From assembly GCA_946902985.2 (NCBI GenBank), contig CAMPQE020000054.1, forward strand, positions 310,001 through 374,000: DNA of 64,000 nucleotides, read 5' to 3'. The translations under genes and the position numbers were made by a program. Positions 1 to 9,540 of this stretch are shown piece by piece. A model generated the notes under the pieces. That model ran no database searches. It saw only the letters and a list, made by a program, of their open reading frames with translations, and was not told the origin of the DNA. Each line of letters opens with the position of its first letter. The stretch's first letter is position 1. Origin of the DNA: Meconema thalassinum (lineage: Eukaryota > Arthropoda > Insecta > Orthoptera > Tettigoniidae).

Positions 1-52
1 CATTACGCGCAAGCCTTTCGCCCTTTCTTGACTTAACGCACTTTACACACCG
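1..52 (-). pseudogene. possible histone H2A N-terminal remnant
   Basis: Read on the minus strand from an ATG at 52, the first codons give M-G-R followed by a Lys-rich stretch. With one or two indels this aligns to the start of histone H2A (Met-Ser-Gly-Arg-Gly-Lys). It lies beside a histone H1 pseudogene, which makes a histone-cluster origin plausible. The match is short, runs off the window edge and could be chance. Confidence 0.22.
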
Positions 53-163
53 ACCCATCTTATTTCTCCTATTCTATCACTGAGCATTCCATTCCACTGG
101 TTGTTTTTTTTTTGGAAATGAAGGAAATTGTATTTGTCTCATCCTCTCTTAGGGTATGATTGA

Positions 164-180
164 TGGCCCTGAGAAGGGTA
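164..180 (-). other. histone 3' stem-loop remnant
   Basis: On the minus strand, 72 nt or less past the H1 pseudogene stop, the sequence TACCCTTCTCAGGGCCA forms most of the six-base stem and four-base loop used for 3' end formation of replication-dependent histone mRNAs. The first two stem bases no longer pair. Its presence shows that the pseudogene derives from genomic cluster DNA and not from a polyadenylated retrocopy. Confidence 0.6.
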
Positions 181-233
181 GTTTGGGCACCCAGAGGAGG
201 GTGTGAGAGGAATGGTAAAAATCACTGAAATTC

Positions 234-508
234 TCATTTCTTCTTTGGAGCTGCCTTTGCACCTTTGCTGCCTTCTTAGCCCTAGAAAGAGCTTTCTAAA
301 GCTTAGGGGCAGGTGCAGCACGCTTCTTCTCTGTGGGTTTCTTGGAGATGGCCTTCTTGGTGGCTGCTTTCGCCTCGGACTTCTTGGCCTTGGGAAGGCG
401 CTTCACCTTAGGGGCAGCAGACCGCTGGCCTTCTCGGGCTTGGCTGCCGAGGTGAGCTTGATGGAACCGGAAGCCTCCTTTCCCTTGGTCTGCACCAGCT
501 CACCTCTC
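234..508 (-). pseudogene. histone H1 pseudogene, left copy (3' part only)
   Basis: Linker histone H1 binds nucleosome linker DNA through a winged-helix globular domain and a Lys/Ala/Pro-rich tail. Read on the minus strand, this piece starts inside the globular domain (Leu-Val-Gln-Thr-Lys-Gly-Lys, then Ser-Ile-Lys-Leu) and continues into a Lys/Ala-rich tail ending Ala-Pro-Lys-Lys-Lys and a TGA at 236-234. It has an in-frame stop in the tail, frameshifts and no N-terminal half. The upstream break falls directly next to a repeat that lies 1.6 kb upstream of the better H1 pseudogene at 47674-48195. This copy therefore looks like a duplicated locus with an internal deletion. Confidence 0.8.
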
Positions 509-514
509 CAAAGA

Positions 515-733
515 TTCATCCTTCCTCTAGCCCCCGAGTAGGAGGAATACCTCCCGGTACTAACACGATACCCGTGAAAGTGGCAGCCATTTGACCTGTA
601 GGTTAATTTCTACAGAGGGAAGGAAACCTATAGTAATCTGCCTCTCGCAACAGTGCCTGAAAAGTCCTACGGGATTAAGGACCTAAGTTGGGGACCCCCC
701 AGGGAGTTCCGGGACAATTGCTTCCTCGTTAGT
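515..733. repeat. 220-bp repeat R1, left copy
   Basis: This stretch closely matches 49824-50042, including the shared core CTCTCGCAACAGTGCCTG and the end GGGACAATTGCTTCCTCG. Both copies lie upstream of an H1 pseudogene in the same relative orientation. I do not recognise a coding function or a known repeat family. Confidence 0.75.
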
Positions 734-1556
734 CCTGTATCTTCCTGAAAGGTCCTGCCTCCTGAGCAGGGTAAGCAAGCCTCACCTAGAGCTACTCTCG
801 TTCCTTAGGGCCCTCCTCCTTGATAATAAACCCTTAGTTGGAACCTAAAAGAATGAAAGTAAAGTCTTCTGGAAATTAAATTAGCCCTGGGGACATCTCG
901 CATCTCTAACAGAGTCATATTTGGCCTGCAAGACAACAAAACAGCATCCTTTACCTCGCCTTAGTGAGAGAGACTCCTCACAGTTCCGATGCAGAGACAC
1001 CGCATAAGTATTCGAACCAGGTCCTGAAAGAGTGAGATGAATACGTTAACATTCAGGATGTTACACTGCCACGAGAGGACTGTGTGCCTCTCAAGCAGCT
1101 GTTACGGAGGAGGTTTAACCTGCATCTGCACCTCCCGGGTCACGAACTTACAGCCATCCTTCTTGAAAGCTTAGGCCCTTTATGGAGGTCCCCTACGTGT
1201 GAGAACACCTCTCTAGTCGTTGTTTGTTTGGCCCAAGAACAATGATATGTTATATGAAGTGCATTTCTCTATTTTGGTTAAGTGTAATGTAATTAAGAAC
1301 ATGCAATGAGAAAATGTATGACTAAGTAGAAGGATGAATGTATGATTGAAAGAGAGTGATTAAGAACTGTCTAATTGATATTATTCCTACTAGCTGAGTT
1401 TTTAAACAATGTGAGTATTCCCCCTCCCCAAATCCCACCCTCTTTAAACTCTCTAGTCATAAACTTATTAAAATAAATAAGAGCATATCTCTAAATGAAA
1501 GCACTTTGTGGTACCTGTCTCCACTTATAATCTAGTAAAGCTTTCCTCGCTTTACT
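734..1556. other. no recognised feature
   Basis: AT-rich non-coding DNA. The first part continues the R1 neighbourhood and the rest has scattered stops in all frames. I see no convincing exon, RNA gene or repeat end. Confidence 0.5.
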
Positions 1557-1889
1557 ATGTCCAATTCTGAGGGATTGGGAAACAAATTAGAGCATCTTCT
1601 AACTCACCATGAAAGGGAAGGCTGGATCGAACGTTCATTTAAAGCCTCGTTGGAAGAATACGTACAATGCGAGAGGTTAATTTATGCCGAGCAAGGCGAT
1701 AAAAAACGGCATAGGTATCTTAGACACGGACCGTACCGACAATTATTATAATCGTTAACGTGTTAAGATTCAAAATTGTCCCCACGAATACCGTATATCT
1801 GAGAGCTCAGGATTTATTTTCCAAGAGTTATAGGCGGTTAATTTATCACGAATTGGACGGCCTTCTTCCTACGTGTGTTATTAGCTGCT
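1557..1889 (+). pseudogene. unidentified coding-looking island 1
   Basis: An ATG at 1557 opens 64 codons ending in TAA at 1749-1751. It is charged and hydrophilic, with Glu/Lys/Arg/Tyr-rich composition. A second frame is open across the stop and continues to a TAA near 1889, with a stretch reading Val-Tyr-Leu-Arg-Ala-Gln. The same six residues recur in the unidentified island at 4330-4518. Base composition and codon use differ from the surrounding AT-rich non-coding DNA. I cannot assign a family. A decayed gene of a DNA virus or large mobile element is possible, and so is a host exon remnant or chance. Confidence 0.3.
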
Positions 1890-2172
1890 AATCTCTGCCA
1901 TGGCGCCATTTTTTAACAAGCAGTGATTAGGTGCGCCTTTGTGTTTGAATTACCGGCTACTGAAAACGCAATTTGAAAAGTCACTCACTATGAAAACAGG
2001 AATTTACGAGAACATCTAAGAAAAATCGATAAATAATGAGGTGGGTATAAAGTTTAATCTCAACCCCCCAAGTAGAGGTATTAAACACTGTAAAGCTTCA
2101 GTGCTTTGAAACAAGGGTCAGTAACACTCACTTAACTGCGAGTATAATGCTATATTATGATATATCTCTCTT

Positions 2173-2215
2173 TAGGGGCAGATGACCTAGCTATTCTGCC
2201 CCCATAAAGCTACAA
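2173..2215 (+). repeat. LINE-type 3' tail, degenerate copy
   Basis: GGGGCAGATGACCTAGC followed by a pyrimidine-rich GCCCCxxxAAAG stretch matches the tail motif GATAACCTAGATGTTAGGCC seen at 18227, 28229 and 61748. The upstream body is not recognisable. Confidence 0.45.
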
Positions 2216-2719
2216 TAATTCTTATTCTCTGGGCAGAAAGATCCTCGTAACCCTTTTTTTTTGTAAGCTCCTTTAGGGCCCTCAGGTCATCAGCCCGGTG
2301 CACTCGAGTAATGCTCAAACCCACGGTTGACCACCGGAGTAGTATCTTTTCGGAAGGCCCTTTCTAATGCTTCCCCCTCCTCTCCCACTGCTTTCCCCTC
2401 TGTGTAGTGGTTCTGTGTGTATGAGTTATGATAACCTGCTTTATTGCGGTGTCTGTGTATTTTGAAGTCAGGTGAGGATTGGGAAGGACGGACGGGACTC
2501 ATGTTAAGCACCGTCTCAATAACACAGGTTATCAAACTAAATTACTTACACACAGCAAAGTTTAAGGAGCTAATCGTCCTCCTTAGTCGATGTCCCTTTC
2601 ATAATAAATTTCAACTTCACAGCTTATAATATTATTATTGAATCTACTGTGGGCCGAATGGATTGCTTTCTTTCTATTTTTCATTTTCCACCCTCATAAT
2701 ATAAGCTTATACATTCCTT

Positions 2720-2805
2720 GTCGGGTTGGCCGAGCAGTCTAAGGCGTTGGAATTAAGTTCGAATTTTCTCCAAAGGAAGAGAGAGGTTGAATCCCTCAAC
2801 CGACA
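2720..2805 (+). pseudogene. tRNA-Leu(UAA)-like pseudogene
   Basis: The acceptor start GTCGGGT and the D-arm GGCCGAGCAGTCTAAGGC match the class II tRNA-Leu pattern. The anticodon stem TTGGA/TCGAA encloses a loop with TAA. A variable arm follows, then a T-arm GAGAG-GTTGAAT-CCCTC, and the 3' acceptor strand ends CCGAC. One mismatch sits in the acceptor stem, one in the anticodon stem and one in the T stem, and the T loop lacks the usual TTC. I therefore call it a pseudogene or the head of a tRNA-derived SINE. Confidence 0.6.
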
Positions 2806-3208
2806 GCTCAGCATGGGTTGGCAACAGTCAATGAACCTTCCCTTTTCTTCCGATAGATTGAGCCATCATCTCTCCTCCGCTCAGCTTGCCAAAGCTCGGC
2901 ACGAACAGCCCCAGAAAAGGGCTCGGCACGACTCAGCTTGAGGAGGAGGGTGCACGAAGTGTCCCGAAAGTACCCTTGGCTCGATTCGGCTTGTGGTGGG
3001 GGCACGAAGAGCTCCGTATGAAGCCTCGTTAAGAGGAGGGGGCACTATGAGACCGGAAGGAAGCCTCGGTAGTAGACTTCGCCAGAATGCTGGCCAGAAC
3101 AGTCCGAGACCTCTTTGTCTGCTTTTTCACTGGCCATCCTCCCCTCTGGGGTACGAGCACGTTCCGTGACCATTTGGATGACCTTGCGTTCCAGGTTAGA
3201 ATCTTCTT

Positions 3209-3546
3209 AAAACTCAACAATTTTTCTAGTTATATGCTGTGTCTTGTGTGGGGTTTGGCCTAGGAACACCAAGCTGGCTCATCAGCGGGCTCTTGGTGTC
3301 AGTTACCCGAACCCCACAGGAGTAGCGATCTGTGCACTACCTGCCTTCTTATGGAACGCACCTCCGCCTCTTTTCTGCGAGACCTATGAGCTCAAGCAGC
3401 CTTTAACCTCCCTATAAAGGCTTCCAAAATATGATATATTGTCATTCACGGACAATGAATTAAAACTCAGCATTTTTTCTAGGTATATGCAGTGTCTTGT
3501 GTGGGGTTTGGCCTAGGAACACCAAGCTGGCTCATCAGTGGGCTCT
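3209..3546. repeat. 85-bp direct repeat pair
   Basis: Positions 3209-3293 and 3462-3546 are near-identical (shared core GGGGTTTGGCCTAGGAACAC), 253 bp apart. The second copy runs straight into BEL/Pao-like gag sequence. The pair could be a local tandem duplication inside an old retroelement. Confidence 0.75.
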
Positions 3547-4320
3547 CGTCATGTTTCTTTTGCTCCTAGATCTAGCGCTCCATCAAGTGGCTACAGGCTC
3601 AGGTCTTCAGAAAAACGACAAACCAGCCCCGCTTCATTAAATAGTGAAGGCGAATTACACAAAATACCCAATAATTTTCCGAAATGTCTACTTTGTCTGA
3701 AATTCCACGCTTTGTATTCTTGCGATTCTTTTCGAGCACTCAATATCGACGATAGGAGAAAGCTCATTGCACAATATCATCATTGTTTTAATTGTCTTTC
3801 GCCAAAACTTTCTGCGTCTAATTGCCAATCCACAAGATTTTGTTTCCATTGCCAAAAACTGCATCACACTTAGCTACTTCGTCACGAGAATCTGAAGTCA
3901 TCAGCCACTTCACCTTCCAAATCAAAACAAAGTGATGACGATGAAAGGTCTAATGCTTCCCGCTTCGTCTAGAATTCTAAATCTTGGCGCAGTGCCCAGG
4001 TACTTTTATCCACAGTTCAAGTGGACCTTCAAGATAGGTTTTGTAATTGGATTCGAGCAAGAGGTCTTCTGGAATCCGCCGCCACACACGACTTCGTGTC
4101 AACGTCGTTAAAGAAAACTTGGTCCTCCCGTAATACCTACCTCCATAGAAGTATCTGGCATTAATAATTCTTAAAGTCAAGCTCTACAATTTTCGAAGTG
4201 GCAACTCAAAGACATCTGTCAGAGAAACACTTAAAATTAAATAGTCTCATCCTGCATAACATAGGCGAGGATACCCCTAGTCGCTCTGTCGATACTAACA
4301 ACTTAAACATTACTGCTAAT
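3538..4320 (+). pseudogene. BEL/Pao retroelement gag C-terminus and protease remnant
   Basis: From 3538 the translation is Ser/Arg-rich, then has Cys/His knuckle spacing: a Cys-Leu-Leu-Cys pair, then Cys-Phe-Asn-Cys, then Phe-Cys-Phe-His-Cys. This is typical of the BEL/Pao gag C-terminus. A TAG at 3871-3873 interrupts the frame. About 3985-4190 reads as a retropepsin-like domain, where the expected Asp-Ser-Gly/Ala active site has become Glu-Ser-Ala, so it should be inactive. The reading then continues in BEL style to about 4320, where it stops resembling the family. This is an old, dead fragment without visible LTRs. Confidence 0.6.
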
Positions 4321-4329
4321 TTGAGACCC

Positions 4330-4827
4330 ATTGAATCCTATATTAATCATGCATTAGCTTACAATACGCCGGTTGTATATTGCCCAACTATAAAGGGTCA
4401 AACGTGCCCCGCTTGCCCGGTTAAGTACCGTACACGAGACCGAAATTTGTACTTTGAATCGCAGGTCTATCTGAGGGCTCAAATTACTAAATCTTTTTTG
4501 GCATTGTTTAACGCATAAAAATGAACAAATTAATGGAATTTCTGTCCTTGCATGGCGAAAGATTCCATAATGCCGTTAGTCAAAAGTAACGGCAACTGGG
4601 TTCATCAGACTCTGATAAGGGTTAAGAAATATATTTTTCAACCGGAGAGGACGTGTGTCTATGAGCCAAGTACTTCTAAGTACATTTTGTTGTAGATCAG
4701 TGCGATAACGCTTGACAACATGGATAGGCTACTGGTATCAAACATGGTAGACGATTTTGTTCCGTCGGTATTCTTTCAAATGGTTGCCGTTAGACGATAT
4801 TTCGCATTTAAATTTTGGATTGTGTAA
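4330..4827 (+). pseudogene. unidentified coding-looking island 2
   Basis: One frame is open to 4518 and contains a Cys-Pro-x-Cys-Pro motif and the residues Val-Tyr-Leu-Arg-Ala-Gln. After an ATG at 4521 and one frame change, a third stretch from about 4574 to a TAA at 4825-4827 is open except for a single TAG at 4693-4695. It ends in an aromatic-rich C-terminus. Three joined open stretches over 500 bp are unusual for this neighbourhood. I do not recognise the family. The shared six-residue motif links it to 1557-1889. An endogenised DNA-virus or Polinton-type gene is a guess only. Confidence 0.3.
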
Positions 4828-5030
4828 ATACTTGCAAATATAATAATTATAATATTGCTAAGTCAGGCATTTCTGCAGAAAAATATTAATAGATGTTAAC
4901 TTTTCTCCAAATTTCAAAATAGCTATAGCCTACTCATGCCTTATAGATTTTTAGCCTACTTTTCACATTTTGCAAACATGAGGAAAAAGTAGACTTATGA
5001 GATCGATCCGGGCAAATGTTTGTCTGTGTG

Positions 5031-5046
5031 CCCCCCCCCCCCCCCC
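5031..5046. repeat. poly-C run
   Basis: About 16 consecutive C residues. Mentioned because such runs are prone to length error in assembly. Confidence 0.9.
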
Positions 5047-5164
5047 TATCATCTCCTAAACTTTAATTTTAAGAAAAGTAGGCTCCTTTACAATAGGATA
5101 TTTCTCATGTGGAGAAAATCAACACAGCTCCAACCCATTAACGTACTGGTGAGTAAGACTTAAA

Positions 5165-5240
5165 AATGTGACCATAATCGGGATCGAACCCGCGTCTCTT
5201 GTGGCACGGCCAGGTACGCTAGGTCCTTGCACGAATGTTG
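5165..5240 (-). repeat. tRNA-like SINE fragment
   Basis: The minus strand carries GCGGGTTCGATCCCG, a good box B (T-arm) sequence, with partial upstream tRNA-like sequence. The same block is at 58030-58090 in the right duplication copy, so it predates the duplication. Confidence 0.45.
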
Positions 5241-5810
5241 TTATGATACATTAGTCTAAAATAAAGCAAGTAATATCAATGATAACAAATTATTTAACTA
5301 ACAGCATTATAAAAAAGAACATTATGCAGCCATAAATTTGCCCAAAACACTGGACAGGTAAAATGATTGTTACGCTACCCTGTTCATTGCAACTCTAATT
5401 CAGCAAGCAGTCCCCGGGCTATAAACGGACATACTGGGCATTTGCCCAGGGCACCAAATTTTAGGGGGCTCCGAAATTTAGGTGACGCTGAACGCATAAA
5501 AAGTTTGGCCCAACAATCCCAACTTCAAAAATAAGTATGACATGGAAATCTTTAAAAAGTAGGATAAAATAACTATAATTTACGTGAATATAAAATAAAA
5601 GTAATATTAAATATCACATACATTCGTAGTATTTATGTTTAATCGTGATTATATTATAACTCTTTCAGACAGCAAACTAAATTCTCTATTATTATTGTGT
5701 TGTGAAAAAGACGTAACCCTTAGCACAGACATTTCTGACATGATAAATAAATTTGCAATGTTAAAAGCCAGTAAGAAACCTTTGATTTGAAATGTTTCTG
5801 TATATTGTGG

Positions 5811-6262
5811 GATTTGAAGCCTTTTTTCAGTGTTGCCTAAGTAAACAAAAGTTCGGTGGTTTTCTGTCGGTCAACACGAATGTACCCAAAAAGAGCTGGG
5901 TTATGCCCTAATCCTGAAATAAATTACATGAGATAAATAAATACACTAAGTTGACCAGTTTCGATCGTCAAGCGATCATCATCAGACCCATTACACTTAG
6001 GCTATAACATCTATGTTTTAGAATACAGGTGAAAAAATATTTACAATATGTACAAGTATTTAGTTGCAATGTTGGTAATGCAACTATCGGTGTATGCTAA
6101 ATGTAGTATATCTAATGTTAGGTGAAATGCTAAAATGGTGATAGAAATCCGGAGTTTGTCTGTTTGGTATGATTATATGGTTGTAAAAAATCAACTATGG
6201 TTATACTGTAATAATACAGGCTGATACTTATCTGATTGTCTCCGTGGCTGGGACTTCAAGCA
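5811..6262 (-). mobile_element. insertion with hammerhead-like motif, Penelope-like pLTR candidate
   Basis: This block is absent from the sister element at 25634-26294. It is flanked by direct repeats of about 12 bp (TCTGTATATTGT before it near 5799 and after it near 6262). It holds a hammerhead-ribozyme-like core on the minus strand. Penelope-like retroelements are known to carry such motifs in their terminal repeats. No reverse transcriptase is present. Confidence 0.5.
5945..6005 (-). ncRNA. hammerhead ribozyme candidate
   Basis: On the minus strand the conserved core CTGATGA is followed by a 5-bp stem II (GATCG, loop CTTGA, CGATC), then GAAAC. A very short stem III (AC/GT) leads to a GTC cleavage triplet. 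The flanks CTAAGT and ACTTAG pair as a distal stem I, separated by an asymmetric internal loop. All core nucleotides of a type I hammerhead are present. The minimal stem III fits what is known for Penelope-type copies. Activity is inferred, not shown. Confidence 0.6.
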
Positions 6263-6549
6263 GTCTGTATATTGTACTTTTAAAATTTAACTTTTGAATT
6301 TATAATCTGGGTTTTAGTGAGATTAATGTATCAATAAATGGCTACAAAATTGTATGAACGACTTAATTTTCATATTATTTCTTGTGATACAATATTAGTA
6401 ACGTAGTTGTTTGAAGAAAAAACCATTATGCTATTTTTATAACACATAAATGAGTAGACCATTTGCCCAGGGCGTCTATCACCTTAGCAAGTGTTTGGGA
6501 TATGCAGGTGATAGTTAGGCCTCAAAGGTTTCAGTACCTGATGAAAGGA

Positions 6550-6680
6550 ACTCTTCCCACCTGGTGGTGTAGCGACTAGGTCCGGGTTCGATTCCCGGCA
6601 CTGACAAGAAATATAAAAAATATCGTATGGCCTCTATTCCGGGTGCAAGCTTTGTAATTTGACACCCTGAGGGTAGGTTG
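6550..6680 (+). repeat. tRNA-like SINE fragment
   Basis: GGTGTAGCGACTAGGTCCGGGTTCGATTCCCGGCAC has the form of a tRNA T-arm with box B and is followed by an A-rich stretch. The same head occurs at 58245-58275, fused there to a different SINE body. Confidence 0.45.
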
Positions 6681-6984
6681 CATGTCGAATTTCGTTGTTC
6701 CTTGAATCACTATGAAAGTCAGGGAGGTTAGATATCTAAGCTCCTTGAACACTATAGCGCTTTCTAGTTGAGAAATGAGGAACTTTGTGTTGGCGGAAAC
6801 TCCCGAGATTAATTTTGCCATTATGAACATTGCCTACTGACTTCAAATGGGTTCTTTGACATGCCAACATCGTATGACATGCGTGTCGTATTTTTGCCGC
6901 TTTTCAATAATCAATTACCACGGCCAGGAGCGAACCTGCAATATTGGGGTTAGTAGACCGACACGCTATTCACTCACCCACCGT

Positions 6985-7160
6985 GGCAAGCTATTTGAGG
7001 AACGGAACGAGTGCATTCCGCCTCGTGACGTACATCTGAGCAGGGTTCGATTCCCACCTCAGATATCTCGGAAATGGTTTCCCACTTCTACTCCTGGCGG
7101 ATGGTTCCTAGCTTAAGCCACGGCTGCCCCCTTCCACATCCACAGTTATACAGCAATCAT
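6985..7160 (+). repeat. SINE (tRNA-type head), left copy
   Basis: Box B GGGTTCGATTCCC is followed by a body beginning TCTCGGAAATGGTTTCCCAC and a CCACGGCTGCCCCCTTCC segment. The same body is at 58256-58400, 62590-62790 and, more distantly, in the full-length SINE at 50663-50983. Confidence 0.6.
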
Positions 7161-8134
7161 AATAACACAAGTTATCAGACAAAATGCCACATTCACTCAA
7201 GTACACGGGGCTGAGTGATAGGCCTACTCTAATTCTTGAAGTCTTTACTAGATTTCGCCTTTAAATTAGGTTTGACATATATGGTACAACACCGTGACGT
7301 CTACAGCTGAATTTCCTTTACTTTTAGCCAGTTTATTTTAAAACAATTGACAATATAACGAGCTTTTTAATTCGTATTTTGTGTCTCAGATATTATATTT
7401 GGGAGACATAACAAAAACTTGTGTTATGATGACATGTTTTACAGCGGAGGTAATACTTAAGTGCCCAGTGCAGATTTTCAGTGACAGTCAATTCAAAATA
7501 TTTTATTGTTGAAGATACAGAGGTGTGGCTATTTAACTAGGAACAATATTGCTGAAGCTTCTAGCCTCTCTGTCCCGCCGCTGAACAGCCTTATGACGAC
7601 AATATACAAGTTACCCTCATGTCAGTTGGAGTCGATAAGGATTCTTGTTTAAACTGCGTGATCTGCAACACATCTTGGTAATTTGTGGATTCCGAATGGC
7701 TGTATGCTGCTAGTGGCGATTTGCAATACCTGCACAGTGTACGAAGTTCAATTCCACGTGTCCAATTAAGCGTATTGATAGAGATTAACCGTGAGTACTT
7801 TATTGTCTGACCGAATAATATTTAATCTACTCACCACTAATCAAGTTTGTGTGTACATAGGAATAAGGAAACCGAATGTAGGATATTTTATTTCCCAGCT
7901 CTATAAGCAGCCACAATATTACTTATTCATTTTATCAATTCAATCGCAATGATAACAACTTATTCGACCAGTGTCATGGTCGTATTTGTTTTACTGTTGT
8001 TGACAAATATATAACCGCTCCTTATCACTGTGCACTTCCTCATCTGATTTATTGTATATGAGAATGACTTGGCGTAGCCTACTGGTATAAGTAAGGTCTT
8101 TAATTAATTCTTCAGTGTTTTTCTTGTGTTCTAG

Positions 8135-8216
8135 TTTCCTGAACACAATGGAGGAACAACTATTTATTAAAAGTGAGCCAGACTGGTTGACACATACAGT
8201 TGAAGTCTCTAACTCT
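8135..8216 (+). CDS. exon 1A of a zinc-finger-type regulator (N-terminal coding exon)
   Basis: A pyrimidine-rich tract and acceptor TTGTGTTCTAG end at 8134. The ATG at 8148-8150 opens 23 codons to the donor GTGAGT at 8217, ending in phase 0. The peptide begins Met-Glu-Glu-Gln-Leu-Phe-Ile-Lys-Ser-Glu-Pro. This Ile-Lys-x-Glu-Pro pattern matches sumoylation-type motifs common at the acidic N-termini of insect C2H2 zinc-finger proteins. Because an acceptor precedes the ATG, a 5' untranslated exon should lie upstream. It joins in frame to 8402-8500. A diverged copy is at 59388-59469. The family assignment is by N-terminal style only, since no finger exon is in view. Confidence 0.6.
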
Positions 8217-8401
8217 GTGAGTTGCATTTTGATTCGTATATGGTGTAACATTGCATTCTTAGTGATGTGCATGACAAGTGAGGTTTAGTGACTTAACACA
8301 CTACTTAATGGTAAATGGCACGCTAACGTTTAGTAACGTAACTTAGTACTCATATTGTGTGTGCATATTTTTGATTGGTTCATACTTGTGTTAATTCGCA
8401 G

Positions 8402-8500
8402 GAGACAACTGTCCTGTTGCTCTCGGATAACTTGAAAGACGAGGCTGCTGTTATATTTGACGATGAAAGGATAGCAGTTAAGGAGGAACATGAACTACAG
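8402..8500 (+). CDS. exon 2A of a zinc-finger-type regulator
   Basis: Acceptor TTAATTCGCAG ends at 8401 and donor GTAATT starts at 8501. The exon is 99 nt, 33 codons, phase 0 at both ends. The peptide is acidic and ends Val-Lys-Glu-Glu-His-Glu-Leu-Gln, again a Val-Lys-x-Glu motif. Skipping or including it keeps the frame, so it can act as a cassette. It matches 59655-59753 with four amino-acid changes and unchanged splice sites. It lies 185 nt after exon 1A. Confidence 0.65.
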
Positions 8501-9540
8501 GTAATTATCGGTTCTGCGTTATTTCTCTTGTAATAATAATATGAATGATTTTTAGAATGAGTATTGTTTGGAAGATTGGAATACTTAGTCTTCTTTTCTA
8601 TAAGAACACCAGCAGTAGGTGATGTTATTGTATTGATACTGCAGTTCCACTCTGCTGGCACCCTGGATCCTATTATAGGTTATGTCTACACAATGTGCCA
8701 TGTTATAACTCTATCATATAAGGCATTTGAGATATGATTGCCCTTAAGTGAATGCACTGCTGGTTGCTATAGGCTAGTGGGGAAGAGGGAAGACTGCGTT
8801 ACCGGCATAAAACAACGTTAAGTTTCTAACTTGGGCGTCAGCAATCGTAGCCTATTTGTAATGAATAATCATCACCACATTTTTATACCTTACATTAATT
8901 GTTCACAAGGCAGATTACTGAGAATATATGGGATGGCTGGGCGGGTCTCTGACAGCGGAGTAGTAAACATCTATAAACTACATCTCCAGATATTTCCCCG
9001 ACTATTAATTCAGGTAATTTGCTTAATTTCAGTAGTTAAGATTTTTTTAGAAAGGATGACATTTTGTACATTTTTACAGCGAAATATCTTTAACGGAACG
9101 AACACACACAATTAAAGCAACCCGAAGTCAACGATCGCACACTTCAATAGCAAACCTGATCCATGGCTTGCTCCAATTCTGAAGGAGTCGTCTCGCTGCA
9201 AGAAGAGTGCAGGACATTTACCAAGTGATGATCGTGATCACTTTTAAAATATATACTAGAGGCAATGTAAAACAAGTGATAGATGGGACAATATAGAGTC
9301 CTCCTTCGGGGCTCCAATGCTTACCACGACTACATTAATAGGAAGCTGCTTGAGACCCACATGACCTGAGTAGAGACCGATTGTTTCTGTTTACTTGTGT
9401 GGGGCACCTCTTTTCCATTTCTTCTTTTGACCTCAGCCATCAGCTCTCCTTCAATTATGATCGCGAAAGTTATAGGTACGGTAATCATATTATTTATCAC
9501 CCTAATTGACAGTTCACTTTAGTACCTAATAACTTACCAT
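8501..9540. other. intron and duplicated flank, no further exon recognised
   Basis: The stretch follows exon 2A and contains the duplicated block 9340-9530. I saw no additional acceptor-ORF-donor combination in it. Confidence 0.4.

Larger units (their letters stand above)
5408..6487. mobile_element. hAT-like non-autonomous element, copy 1 (3' end eroded)
   Basis: The left end CAGTCCCCGGGCTATAAACG and the interior match the complete copy at 25634-26294. The interior is shared from about 5420 to 5810 and 6263 to 6483. The right terminal repeat is missing its last bases and runs into AGCAAG, which also ends the 8 bases before the element (TCAGCAAG). An unrelated 450-bp insertion occupies about 5811-6262. 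No transposase is encoded. Confidence 0.6.

Noticed and set aside
203..541. 112-codon plus-strand frame, Leu/Gly-rich
   Set aside because: It is the reverse shadow of the H1 tail and adjoining R1. The minus-strand reading matches a known protein.
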